This document shows, in pieces, positions 34,373-45,550 of a stretch of 64,000 nucleotides of DNA. The notes beneath the pieces were generated by a model. It searched no databases. It was given only the letters and a program-made list of their open reading frames with translations, and was not told where the DNA came from. Both the position numbers and the translations under genes were made by a program. Each line of letters begins with the position of its first letter. Within the stretch, counting starts at the first letter, position 1. The stretch comes from Micrasema longulum (taxonomy: Eukaryota; Arthropoda; Insecta; Trichoptera; Brachycentridae): positions 1 through 64,000 of the forward strand of contig JAGVSM010001121.1 of assembly GCA_022494885.1 (NCBI GenBank), read 5' to 3'.

Positions 34373-34997
34373 AGCGGACCCAACAGACGTTGTTCTGCCC
34401 GAACGTTGGATTGCCTGCTATTAACTTGGAAAAATATTTTTCATGGATAAATAGGTATCAAGGTATTTGTTTATAGTGAATTCCAAAACATAAAATAAAT
34501 ATTTTTCGAATATGGCATTCATTTTGCAAACGTCAAACTTCAGTTTTCTCTCCAACAGAGGGGTGTACTTATGTAGGAATACGACTTTCAAAAATGTATT
34601 GAATTTAATATTATTTTAGTATTACCAAAAATCCATTAATAAATGGGCAGAAATTATAAGGAATTTGAGGAAAAAATCTGATTGAGATCTACAAAAAACA
34701 AATGCTGTTTAGAAACGTTCATAAACAAACTGTTTTAATCCACAAAAAAACATCATCTCTCCATTTTTTTGCAAATGCATTCTCCTCGAATGCAACCCTG
34801 TTAGATCGATGAATAAAACATTTATTCTCCTCACTTCTTTTAAACATATTAAATTGAAGATTTTAATATCTACGAACACGCACACGCACAGCGCAAAGAT
34901 CTATATTTCTCTGAAAACCACACGTAAATCGGTTAAGCCGTTTCGGAGGAGTTCAATAACATCACGCATACAGAGGAATTATATATATAAAGATAGT
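34373..34997 (+). repeat. Interspersed repeat beginning ACTAGCGGACCC, copy 2
   Basis: Starts AAACTAGCGGACCCAACAGACG and ends TTATATATATAAAGATA. Collinear with 5221-5886, with point differences and small indels throughout and a much shorter AT tract. Confidence 0.7.
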
Positions 34998-35209
34998 GCA
35001 TGCCATGTTTGACACCTCTGCAATTTTGTCACTAGTTCATTTTAATGTACCGAAATGGACAATTCGCCAAACCTACCAATATTGTGGCAATAATACTTCG
35101 ACGTCATACGATAAAAATGCATTCATCAATAGACTTCGTACTCTGGGCAATAAGTACCAAGAAATCGGTGATTCATTTCATGTGAAGTTTAGTACCTACA
35201 GGGTGGCCC

Positions 35210-35510
35210 TTCTCTTATATTTTTTGTGTTTATTTTTATTCATTTAACTTTTTGTACATAATTTTATTTGTACATTGGCGGGCTTATTGCCAAATGGCAA
35301 TTTCTTCCAACCAACCAATAAAATAAAAGTTTTATTTTTATAATTCAAGTTACTGAACATATTCAATAAAAAAAACATTAAAAAGTTCAAGATAGATAAA
35401 ATTAAAAATAAACGTATTTGTTTATAAATTACCTTAAATCAAAACTATTTCTCAAATGGAAAAAGGAAAATAAAGGAAAAAGGAAAGGAGGAGAGATTAA
35501 AGAAGAGTGT
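35210..35510 (-). mobile_element. LINE type A 3' end
   Basis: Closely matches 16590-16840: GGCGGGCTTATTGCCAAATGGC, AACCAACCAATAAAATAAAAGTTTT and AATAAACGTATTTGTTTATAAATTACC, then a purine-rich GGAGGAGAGATTAAAGAAGAG. Confidence 0.65.
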
Positions 35511-35619
35511 GTGGGAGAGACTAGTGCTTAGTAGTTCTAAATAACAATATTTTTCTTTATCATTTACATGATTGAGTATTCAAATTCAAATTTCTTTATA
35601 ATTCTTAATTTATGAATAT

Positions 35620-35950
35620 GTAAGTCTAGACATTTACAGGGCTTATAACCTGTCGTAGGTTGGTTTAAGTGAGAAGAAGTACAAACATTGGAAAATTGTT
35701 TTCAGGCGTTGACTAGTGGGTGAATTGGTTCAGTCGTATGAATCTCACCCACATTATAAAGGTATTTTACTTCACGAAATTCAACAGATGTAAGAGTTGA
35801 GGAAATGTGAATGTTTAAACATGGGCAGAATAGTAAATGTTACACGGTATGTAAACCACCCAATGAGAGGTCATAAGCCGTGTAAATGCATAGACTTCTA
35901 TATTCCCTTCTCAAAAATGTTTTCCCTCTGTTGCAACAAATTTAGATATA
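35620..35950. repeat. Family A repeats, short inverted piece plus long forward piece
   Basis: 35622-35670 is a reverse fragment (GTCTAGACATTTACAGGGCTTATAACC) and 35690-35950 a forward copy from GTTTTCAGGCGTTGACTAGTGGGTG to TGTTGCAACAAATTTAGAT. Same head-to-head layout as at 24325 and 60300. Confidence 0.7.
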
Positions 35951-36724
35951 AATTTAAACAAACTACACCTTGGCGTTCTATTACTACTACCTACGTATTA
36001 AAAATATATAATGTAGTATCATTGCCAGTCTAATGAAGATCAGTACCCCGTACTAATACAGGCAAGTGTTTCCCGGACAACCTTCTGGTATTTTATTATC
36101 TTAAGAGTATTACAAAACTCAAACCTACATTTTGTCGAAAATAGGCTTTGTTAAGTTTTTATCTAAAAGATAATTCAATTTTCAGAGCATCAAATAAACA
36201 TGTACCTATTTCTTTCCATTGTATAAAAGCATAATCGTTAAAATAAAGTACAAAGTGTTTTCAAGCTAAGAAAATATTGGTTAACAACACTTTTAAAATT
36301 CAATTAACCTAAAGTCCGTTATTCAAGCGTAGCCTTAAACATCAGTTTACTTCATTTTTATAGTTGAGATATAATAAAGATTCTTCCTTAACCTATTTTT
36401 CTCCCTAATTTAATTCGTTATTCATTATTTTTGCTAAGTTTTTTTACATTTTAGCCACCCCGTTCTCATAATTTCTATTTAACTTGTTTTATGAAACTAA
36501 TATAATTTTTTTATATATACAAGACGTAACTTTTTTTTTGGTAATTATTTTTATAACGACTTTCGGATATTTTACGGTTTGGAAAAATTATGCTATTCTA
36601 TCATAACATCTTATGTATCCTTATTTCAATTGAAAATAAATCCAAATATTTCTAGACAAGTATCGAATACAACCCCCTGGAAAGTTCATCACTGTGTCCA
36701 GGCGGATGAAAAATACAGTTCTGA
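35951..36724. other. No gene recognised
   Basis: AT-rich, no motif matched. Confidence 0.45.
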
Positions 36725-37270
36725 GTGTGGAATAGACTAGAACCTTGGACGAGCGTTTCGACTCGATTACTGCTCTCAGGTAAAAATCCTGACAGGTATC
36801 TAAAGCTTAAGATTGATCACTTTACCTTCCCATTACATATTAAAACTACCACAGCCAAACATCATTATACTTACATTTACATAGGACGGAAGCTTTTCAA
36901 TAATTTACCCCAAAATCTACGTCAAGAAATAAATTACGGAAAATTTAAGGATAAATTAAAGAAAAGCTCCTTGACATCATTAACATTAACTGTATTTTGA
37001 AAATGGAGATGTATGTTTAATATGTACCTGTGTTTATAAATTTTGTGTTTTTATTTTAATATTTTTTAGTGTTATATTTTTTCAATTTTCAAAATTATTT
37101 AATTTTTTATTTATTTTATTATTTCGTTTTGCATTTTTTGTTTATTTTTATGTTATTTTGTAATCTTGCCAAACACAAGAGCCAGACTCTTTTTTGGCAA
37201 GTTCAACCTTGAGTGTTCCATTTTTTTACTGAATGTATTGTTTAATTGTTTATTTATGCTAGTAAAGATT
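36725..37270 (+). pseudogene. LINE C-terminus (type B) with 3' UTR
   Basis: 36840-37000 reads HHYTYIYIGRKLFNNLPQNL, RQEINYGKFKDKLKKSSL and a stop, the 'G-K-YN-LP--L-----FK-KLK' end of a non-LTR ORF2. The 3' UTR includes CACAAGAGCCAGACTCTTTTTTGGC, with related copies at 6740 (plus) and 9430 (minus). Upstream (36733-36780, minus sense) the block CGAAACGCTCGTCC resembles the ribozyme-like ends seen elsewhere and is probably a separate element. Confidence 0.6.
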
Positions 37271-37747
37271 TTTATTAAAAAATATATAAAAATATGATCG
37301 AGATATGCCATGTGTACTTTGGCAATACAGTGCCAAATGAACTATCAGCTGTGGATAAAGGTTCGACGATGATGTTCTCCCTGCTTTTTTATAACAAATA
37401 TAAGATATTCTGAGTACGTCATATATTTTAAGAATTAAATATTTTTGTGGATCTTTGCTCTAACTTTTTTATTATAACAATAATTAAGTCTTTATTCAAT
37501 AAAATACACACACTTTACTATATTAGTAAATTATAAAAATAAAAACATAAAGTATGAAAGCATAAATTTTATCCCGTTACACTATCAAATAATAGTTAGT
37601 CATCAGGTGCTTCGACATTAGTTTTTATTACGATTAAAATAAAAGAAAAAACGTACAGTAATAATTTTGTACACATTTAAACATAAATTATTTCTTGGTA
37701 TTGTAATAGTATTTAGAAGACGGACAGAAAATAACGTATAATAGACA

Positions 37748-37872
37748 GGCGCAGTTGGTGAAATGGCCGATGGTTCGATTTCTGCCAGTTGCAAGAAAGT
37801 GAGTTATTTACAACTCGTTGGAAATGGCCCTCAAAATGAAATATTTGGGTAAATCATTAGAACGCAAATATT
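37748..37872 (+). mobile_element. Chimeric SINE fragment
   Basis: Head GGCGCAGTTGGTGAAATGGCC with GGTTCGATTTCTGCCAGTTGC (as at 25817), joined to the family 1 tail GTGAGTTATTTACAACTCGTTGGAAATGGCCCTCAAAATGAAATATTTGGG. Head and tail from two families. Confidence 0.6.
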
Positions 37873-38389
37873 TATTTTTATAAAAAAAATAATGAGAGAT
37901 AAATTTTGTGAAATGAATGTTTTACATAAATAATAAATCCGTATAGAAACGTTCTGTCTACTAACTATGTTCGTAATAAAAAGACTATTTCTTTAAACCA
38001 ACAGATTGAATTGAAGATCTAAAGAAATTTGGATGATTTAACAAAGGCAGGGTGGTAAAACCTACATTTCTAATTGTAATTATACCTATCTCTGTAAACA
38101 TTTTAAATTATAAATACGATCAGGCGTGGAGTAAAATGGTTCCAATCATAACTAATATTTGGTTACCTACATACGTTGAAATAGTATCAAGTTACTAATT
38201 GATATATTCAGAGAATACCTTAATAGGGTATCCCAATTTGTATTCCAAATTTAAATCTACGCAGGTGTAAAGGCAAAGCACACGCAATTTCGAACTTATT
38301 CATTCATATATATAATATACAAAAAAGGTTAAAAAGTTTTCTTACATTCATGTAGGATTTGATGGTTGAGGTTTGGAGCTCCTATTCCA

Positions 38390-38784
38390 GTTAGACATTA
38401 ACAGAAGACACGAGGTTGCTGTTTATTGCATATTTATTACATGGCAAATAAGATACAGTACTTGGTTGTATAGAGCAAGCGTAGCGGCAATGATGGAGCT
38501 GAACTTGCACTTCATGCTGGAACTGAGTGACTGACTGACTGAACTTTACTGGTCTGAATTGGGCGTTGACTGCACCCTGTGGTCTTTTAATTGGCGACGT
38601 TCCTTTGTTCTTCATACCTCCATGGTAGGGACGATGTAAATGTACATGTTGATCTCGTGTTTCGCAGAATGTAGTTAATTGAATTTAATAGAAAACGCTG
38701 ACTTGCCTCTTGAAATCATGACTCTATATTTCAATTGAAATTATAGAGCATATGTGTGTCATCGAACATGGAACCTCACATACA
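38390..38784 (-). mobile_element. LTR, minus strand
   Basis: In reverse complement it starts TGTATGTGAGGTTCCATG, has AAAGGAACGTCGCCAATTAAAAGACC where the other copies have a TATA box (here mutated to AATTAAAAG), CAGTCAGTCAGTCACTCAG, and AATAAATATGCAATAAAC near the 3' end. The open frame in the same segment is not a gene. Confidence 0.6.
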
Positions 38785-40709
38785 TAACTAGATAGTTATA
38801 AACATTGTACTGATATTTAATTCATTTGCTAATAATTTATTATATTAAGACGTGTAATTTCCATATTCATATCGTTTGAGAAAAATTGTTTTATGTTTTT
38901 TTATGTTTACACACAAAAAAGTGGTTTTAAAGAAGAAAATTGTCAAACTTAAAAATTATAAAAAATAGCCTAAACGGTCAATAAATTATATCTGTCTTTA
39001 GTGATTTATGCGTATTGAAATTTTGTTAAAAGTTACACAGTAAAAAACAAATAATTCCGATTTAAGCAACTTTTTTCTAACAAAGTTATCTTAGTGACTT
39101 TTGCTTATAAAATAGCACAATTTTACGCTTTAAATGGCATATTCTATTAAAAATTGACTTTTCTAGAATTTGTTTTAATGGCGACGTTATTATATTATGC
39201 ATATATCTTTTACTTTTTTGTTTAAATTTTAAAGCAAGATTACAAGTGTAATGCGATGCTAAGTAGATTGGTTTATTTATCTGTTTATCGTAGATAAGTA
39301 AATTGTCTTAAAGTTAGACAGCGGAAAGACTAACACACGCTATCACTTTGGCTTACTGTACTTCATATCATCATGTTCGTAGAATAATGACACATGCGGT
39401 ATTCTTCAACATTACATGAGAGCGGTTTAAATCTTTTTTTGTCAGTTTATGTCACAACTTAATATGTACAAAAGTGTATCATTTGATACTTGGGTAAGTT
39501 TTTTATCGTAAGCAAACAGAAAAAATTGGTCAAGTCCCATTTTGCGATTTTTTGCCGAATTGTTGGATGATGTATTTTACTGAAAAGAAAAAAGAAAAAA
39601 GTCCTACTTCGATTTGTGTAAACTTTTATCCATGGCTACGCTCGCATGGTATAAGAGATAAATTAGTTAGGTAATAAACATTTTTTAAATTTTATTTTGC
39701 AATTAGAATTATTCAAGTTGAATTGTAAAAAGTAGTCTGTATCGATTGCCGCTTTAACTATCGCTATAAAATACGACGATCCGTTAGTATATGGCGACGT
39801 GGCATGGTTATTACTTAAAATCCTACTACAAAACTAAAACGAAAAGCAAACCAAACTAACCATAAATAAAGGAAGTCAATCATAGAAATTTAAAAAATGA
39901 ATTTTTATTTTTTCCTACCAATTTTCAAATAATCTTGCTCATTTTTGCAATATTATTTTTTTTTTTTTTTTAATTTCAGGATGAAAAGTAGGTACCGCAA
40001 AAAATCACGTCAATCGGCATTTCTGTTGAGAGTCACAGTGGCGTGCGTTCCATATAGGCACAAAAACAATGCCTACCAAGCTAAAATTTCATTAGAACAA
40101 TAACAAAAAATAATTTAAAATAAACGGTAACTATTTTCAAAAATGCGCCAAATATTAAGGTTAAGTAGTGTATTGTCCCAATCAGCACGCTGTTATTGGC
40201 CAATATCGGCAGAGGCACGAACTGCAAATGCCTATTTTGTTTATATCAACATAACGTGTATGCGTAGACAAAACGTGTATGTGAGGGTTTTTTTCAGTTG
40301 TAATTACGCTTGTACAGGTAAGTTTGAAGGCACTGCTTTTCAAAGGCCTAGGTATATTGTTTTAGAAAGAAAAAACTAACACGTTACTGACATCTAGCGT
40401 TTTTCTCGATTATTATTTAAGTCAAAGATCTAAAAATGTCAAACAAATAACCTCAAATTGATTTGTTTTATACATTAGAGAATATAATCCGCGTTTATTT
40501 TGTAATAAACTATTGAGAAAGAAATAAGTACTGAAAATTGTCAATCACTTATTATACACGAGTATAAGTACAGTGCTGTTGAATGTTTAATAACACACCA
40601 GAATGACTTGTATGAAATTGTTACGCACACATAAAGCGGGAGTTATTGAAGATTTGAATTGAGTGTATGAGTGTATTTTATTCCTACACGTATAATGGCT
40701 TACATTTTT
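38785..40709. other. AT-rich tract without recognised genes
   Basis: Only a small repeat fragment at 39960-40030 (AAAAAATCACGTCAATCGGC) is recognisable. The frame at 40143-40379 has no family resemblance. Confidence 0.45.
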
Positions 40710-40893
40710 ACATATCGCTAGCCCAAAGCAACAGTAAGATAAACTAGAAATTGATACTTTACCTATTTAAAAATATAGTAATCTACTTCAAATAATTTTT
40801 ATATAGTCAGACCTTTCGCAAACCTTAAAGTCAAATTATCACAGAATGTGTTTTTCAGATATGTTTCACTGTTGCTTTGGGCGAGCGATATGT
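40710..40893. mobile_element. MITE with 26-base terminal inverted repeats
   Basis: ACATATCGCTAGCCCAAAGC continuing to AACAGT at 40710-40735 is matched by its complement at 40868-40893 with one mismatch. 184 bases, non-coding. Superfamily not determined. Confidence 0.7.
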
Positions 40894-41418
40894 AGATGTT
40901 TTAATAATAAATTGAGGTTTGCAGTCATTCAACAACGTTGGCTTTGGTAAATGCTTAAGTACCAAAAACTCTCAGTAACTCACTGGTGCAAACTTGACTA
41001 ACTTGAAGTGCTCTCTTGTGGTACAAAGTACAATAGACATTTCTCAGATCTCAACACGAGAGAGTACGGATATTATCCATCGCTCCATTCTACTGAGTTT
41101 CTTCAAGGCTTACTCGATAAAAACAATTTTAGACCAAAATAATTTATGTAATGTCAGATAAATGTAAAACTAATTTTGAAATTCAACAAGATTCGATACC
41201 TATTCAACGAAGATCCCCTTTAAATCTACAAAAAGAATTTTAAAATAAATAAAAGAAGGTAGTTTTTTTTACAATTAAGAAGGTTAACTCTATTCCTAAA
41301 ATAGTATCTAACTTTCAAAAAAACTAAAGAGCTGCCGCATAAGGATATATTATCGAAATACCCCTGGAATTCGTATTAAAATCAAGGTCTTTTACTATCA
41401 TACACGTATGACGTATTT

Positions 41419-41643
41419 GTGTTTCCAGAAATATGGTTTAACCCATCCTTCAAATCTGTAGAGCTAGGTTCTACCAATCACAAAATCTTCCGCTGTGACA
41501 GATCTTCAAAATTAAGTGATAAGTCACGTGAAGAAAGAGTACTCATAGCTGCCAACAAAGGCATTGAACATAAAAATATTTTCGATTCGCTTTTAAATTA
41601 TAACATTTTTCTTATTTACTTCAAACACATACTGTTTTTTTAA
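41419..41643 (+). pseudogene. LINE apurinic-type endonuclease fragment
   Basis: Reads EIWFNPSFKSVELGSTNHKI, FRCDRSSKLSDKS, then VLIAANKGIEHK. This is the 'TE-WL-----E----Y-I-R-DR-----GGGVLIAV' region of the endonuclease domain, about residues 40-90 of a typical ORF2. The preceding catalytic E and the GGG are changed. The element at 50001 lacks exactly this segment, so the two fragments complement each other, though I cannot say they are one family. Confidence 0.6.
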
Positions 41644-41914
41644 TTATTTTTTTTATGCGTATTTTTATATTTATTATAACTATTATCTATATCTACTATT
41701 AATGATTAATTATATGCATATTTTTCTCTTTTTTTGACGCTCAGTTTTACTTTTGATTTTGCATTTCAGCATGCTTTTTTGGTTTCAACATGTCTTTACA
41801 AAAAATATAGTGTTGTTGTTTATTGTTTTAAATAATTACTGTGAAATTTAAAAAAAATAAATAACTTCACTTATTAAGATTATTTTCATACATGTCATTT
41901 TTTCCAAACAATAA

Positions 41915-42266
41915 TCTAATTCCATACCATCAAACATTAAACCTGCATTCTACACAACTAATAATACAGGAATATTGTTGAAAAATCACAATGACAAATT
42001 CCATAATTATAATAAATCTGGGATATACCAATTAAATTGTAATGATTGCGATTCAATTTACATTGGAAAAACTAAAAGAAACTTAAATATTAGAGTGAAA
42101 GAACACTTAATGTGCCTAAGTAATCATATTTTTTTCTAAATTAGCAAACCATCTGATAGAAAATAATTATAATTTCAATAAAGACTCTGGATCAAAAAAT
42201 GTACTCCATGTTGATAATAAAGTATTAAAATTAGACAACTTGGAAATCTTAGAAATAAAAAAGTGA
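41915..42266 (+). pseudogene. Penelope-like element C-terminus with GIY-YIG endonuclease
   Basis: The first frame (41915-42139) reads TNNTGILLKNHNDKFHNYNK, then SGIYQLNCNDCDSIYIGKTK and RNLNIRVKEHL, a clear GIY-YIG nuclease with GIY, YIG and the following K-R-R-EH residues intact. A one-base shift and stop follow; the second frame (42141-42266) continues FANHLIENNYNF-equivalent text and VLHVDNKVLKLDNLEILEIKK before a stop, the expected C-terminal end. No reverse transcriptase core is seen upstream. The element runs on to a terminal block with GAAACCGGTC at 42476-42485. Confidence 0.75.
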
Positions 42267-42449
42267 TTCATTATAAGAAAAAAAAAACTAATAAACAATA
42301 TTTATTTTAGTCCACTCCTGTCTAGTTTTGAACGTATCCATCTCTCATAACCACCCTTTCAAGAAAAAAAGACTTGATTTATTTGTTTCATTGGCAGCAA
42401 ACTGATAAGATAAAATAAAATAGGAATGCATTGATGATTTAAAATAAAC

Positions 42450-42540
42450 CTTACAAAAGAAAATTGTTTGACTTTGAAACCGGTCGGAGGAAAAAAAATG
42501 GTTAAACACAAAGTTGTTTTATTTGTTTTATTAGAAATAT
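42450..42540 (+). mobile_element. 3' terminal block of the Penelope-like element
   Basis: ACTTTGAAACCGGTCGGAGG then ATGGTTAAACACAAAGTTGTTTTATTTG. GAAA, palindrome ACCGGU and C at the cleavage position fit a hammerhead end, but the CUGANGA core is decayed (CUUACAAAA). Related to 25477-25570. Confidence 0.5.
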
Positions 42541-43654
42541 TTTAGTTTACAAATATATAGAAATTAATTTGGAAAAATCCCAATTAGGCAATTTTTTTTT
42601 CATAGGTAATCCTTCAATAATACTTAGGTTTAATAATACTGTAATAAGACTACCTTTTCTTCATATTTCTACGTACGAGTCTACAAAACTGATACGACAT
42701 TTACGAAATTAATTACTAAAACAGTATACAATTAATTACTATGTGGTGGGAATATAAACACTCTGCCATTGTAACAAATAATAAAAAAATTCTTTTGTAA
42801 TAGTTATTCCATTAATGCCAGCTTTGAGAGTTAGTAATTATCTTAATATTTAGGTTTAGTTATATTTTTGATGAATGTTTTGAATATTTAACCGATGAAT
42901 TATTAAGGTGATTTACGGAATAAAATACAATATAATAAAACAGTTTTCGTATGATGGTGGGTTAAAAATTGATAATGGTATGTACATTAACTTGCTTCAT
43001 ATTCGAACACATAAATATTGTATCTGAATCAAAGAAAGAACTTTTATATATGAATCAGGAAACGCGTTTTTACATAGAAAATGAAGGTGTATAATGTTTC
43101 AAATGTATGGGAAAATGAACGAATTAATATAGTTCTGAAACTTGTGTGAAATGATACCTTCATATACGGTCTTAAAGTTGGATAGTGTTGTGCAAAAACG
43201 CATCAAGCCAATAAATAAAAAAAACATATAAGTGTCATAACCACAATCCAAAAGCGATACTCTTTCTTTGAAAAATTAGTTTGATGAGTTTGAACTATAG
43301 AATTAAGAAAAGTCCAGAAGGAGCGTAGAATCATATATAAATACATCGGATTGTGTCCAAAAATCTCCCTGCTATGGCCCACTTTCGTCAAAATTATACA
43401 TAAATATAAGTTTTCTGTGAAAATGAATACAATTCTGTGTGTAAAATAAAATCAGGACTCTGGACGAGTGTTTTCGGATAAATGGCTACCCAAAATAAAA
43501 TCCTCAAAACGGAAATCGAGTTCAGTTAAGACCTTCTCGTGGTGTGGTTTTTTTATTTGATTTTATTTGTTTTTTTTCATTTTTTTTTATTTGAAATTTG
43601 TTTATTTACCCTTACGGATTAAAACATTCATTTTGCAAAAATAATAATCATTTT
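42541..43654. other. No gene recognised
   Basis: AT-rich. At 43447-43480 the phrase CAGGACTCTGGACGAGTGTTTTCGG recalls 32139-32165 and 36740-36760, a recurring repeat end. Confidence 0.4.
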
Positions 43655-43835
43655 TTATTTATACTCTGCTGTTGATAATTATATTTTTTACGCCTTTTGA
43701 AAAGTTTGTCGGAGTCTTTTGTTTAGTTTTGTCTGGTAGTTAACTGTATGATTTCAGTCCTGATTTATTAGTCTCGATTGTCCTTGTCTTGTTTTGGAAT
43801 GTTGTATGTGATATTATTCTGATATTTTTGTATAA
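43655..43835 (-). pseudogene. LINE C-terminal remnant (type C)
   Basis: The minus strand shows LINQGLKSY-like text (in broken frame, NKSGLKSYS) followed by LPDKTKQKTPTNFSK, matching 13310-13450. Confidence 0.5.
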
Positions 43836-44053
43836 TGTCCATGTTAATGTCCATTATAATGTCCAGTTCTTTGTCTACTATGATATCAGTGGCTAAATTA
43901 TAAATATTTTTTACGATTCTAGTTGAAAAAGTTCATAAACATTTAATTATTGGGTGTAGAAAACAAAATATGAAAATAATGAACAATTAAAATATATACA
44001 TCTACAAATGGCAATCATGAAGTTTCGCATTATAAATAAATTGTCTTTGTTTT

Positions 44054-44200
44054 ATGAATGTATGTATGTGTATGCGCATTGGTGTGTATGTATATGTGTG
44101 TATATTGTATATATATATGTGTATGTATATATGTGTATGTGTGTATGTTTTTGTGTGTATGTTTTTGTGTGTATGTACATGTATTAAAATGTGTATACGA
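44054..44200. repeat. (TATG/TGTG)n microsatellite
   Basis: TATGTATGTGTATG..., ATATATATATGTGTATG... over about 150 bases. It makes an apparent 71-codon frame of V, C, Y and M, which is an artefact. Confidence 0.85.
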
Positions 44201-45229
44201 GTAAGTTTATATTTTATAAGTCTGGGCTTTCTATTAACGTATAAACTATCATCATGTATTAAAATGTAATTGCTTAGCTTGGAACGGGGTATCTATTCAT
44301 GATGCGAATTTTTCGTTTTTTTCTCAGTGAAAATTGATGTGTATTTTTAAGTAGAAAGCATCAAAAACCAGCAGGTAATGGATTATTTCTTTGCCACGGA
44401 ATAAGACGGTATTTTACAGACGGGAATAAATGTATGTAGGTCAGAACAGGGTTAATAAAATCACCCTTTTCAGCCAATTTTTTTTTGTAATATGACGTGG
44501 CAGAAAGTTGGGGAGATACTTATCTTCTTTTTCTTATTTTTCTTCCTCTTGGACTAGGTTGTATGACCTATTTTCAGCGATGGCTGCCCTGGATTGATGA
44601 CACACAGGTGTCTTTCCATATTTTTGGTAGCCTTCTTCGTAGTCTTCTTCTGCAGGGGTATTCTGACTAAATGGTTATTGCAAGCCTCGTATCTTCCATG
44701 CTGTCTACACGGTGCCTCCAAAACCGCCTTCTTCTTTTTTCCCACCTCATTATTACCTCAACAGTACAGACATACCAGGGCGTGCGGTGGATTTTTTGAT
44801 TAGGAAAGCAATTAATATACAAGTAATTGGTACATAATAATATACACTGCCCTCAAAAAATTAAAGACAAACTAAATACTTTATACATACGATTAGAAAT
44901 AAAAACAATAATTTTATATATCTAGTAATAAATTGTAATTACAAATTAACCAACTTCACTATATACACTTTAATAAAAAAACGGCGAAATATTTTGTGGA
45001 ATTATATTTTATTCGACTAAAATGCAGTGAAACCAAAATAAATATTATCTTGTTAAAAAACATGGCTTTTCAACGAAAAATAATTGGTCATTATTTGAAC
45101 CCAAAAAACCTATATATGTAGTAGATTATAAACTTTTTTCATATATTTCAACATTATATTGATGTAATGTTTGAATTAAATTCTAGATTTAATTTTGTAT
45201 TCCTACTCTACCATAAAATAATAATTAAA

Positions 45230-45550
45230 TTATTATGTCCAGCGCCAAAATACCAAAATCGCATCTCTGTGCGCGGCGCGGCGCGATATTGCGTTCGCAT
45301 CACATGGAAAATAATGTATTATTTTGCTTCGATTGCTTCCGTTGCCTAGTGAGGATTTAAGTCTGCGCCTGCGCCCGGACTGCGCATTCAGTACGGCGCT
45401 GGAACGGAATTTTGAATTTGCTTCCACCGCGATCGTTCTTTAAATCGAAACCCAGTCAGCCAGTAGCAAGTACTTGCCGAGCAGTATGCGCTTGACAGCG
45501 CTGGTAAATGGGTGTACCGGAAGCTACGTTGCTTTTTAACATATTTTTTT
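45230..45550. promoter_or_regulatory. CpG-rich patch, possible promoter or first exon
   Basis: GTGCGCGGCGCGGCGCGATATTGCG and CTGCGCCTGCGCCCGGACTGCGC stand out against roughly 30 percent GC surroundings and keep many CpG dinucleotides. A GCATTCAGTACGG at about 45385 resembles an arthropod initiator (TCAGT). CAGCGCTG followed by GTAAAT at about 45501 could be a donor. No coding sequence could be tied to it. It may instead be part of an unknown repeat. Confidence 0.3.

Noticed and set aside
44054..44269. 71-codon frame rich in V, C, Y and M
   Set aside because: It is the translation of a TATG/TGTG microsatellite.
44535..44790. Minus-strand frame starting MGKKKKAVLEAPCRQHGRYE
   Set aside because: Vaguely like the end of an RTE-type LINE ORF, but frames are inconsistent and no diagnostic block is clear.
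44851..44885. ACACTGCCCTCAAAAAATTAAAGAC, like a Tc1 terminal repeat
   Set aside because: No inverted partner was found nearby and the match is short and A-rich.
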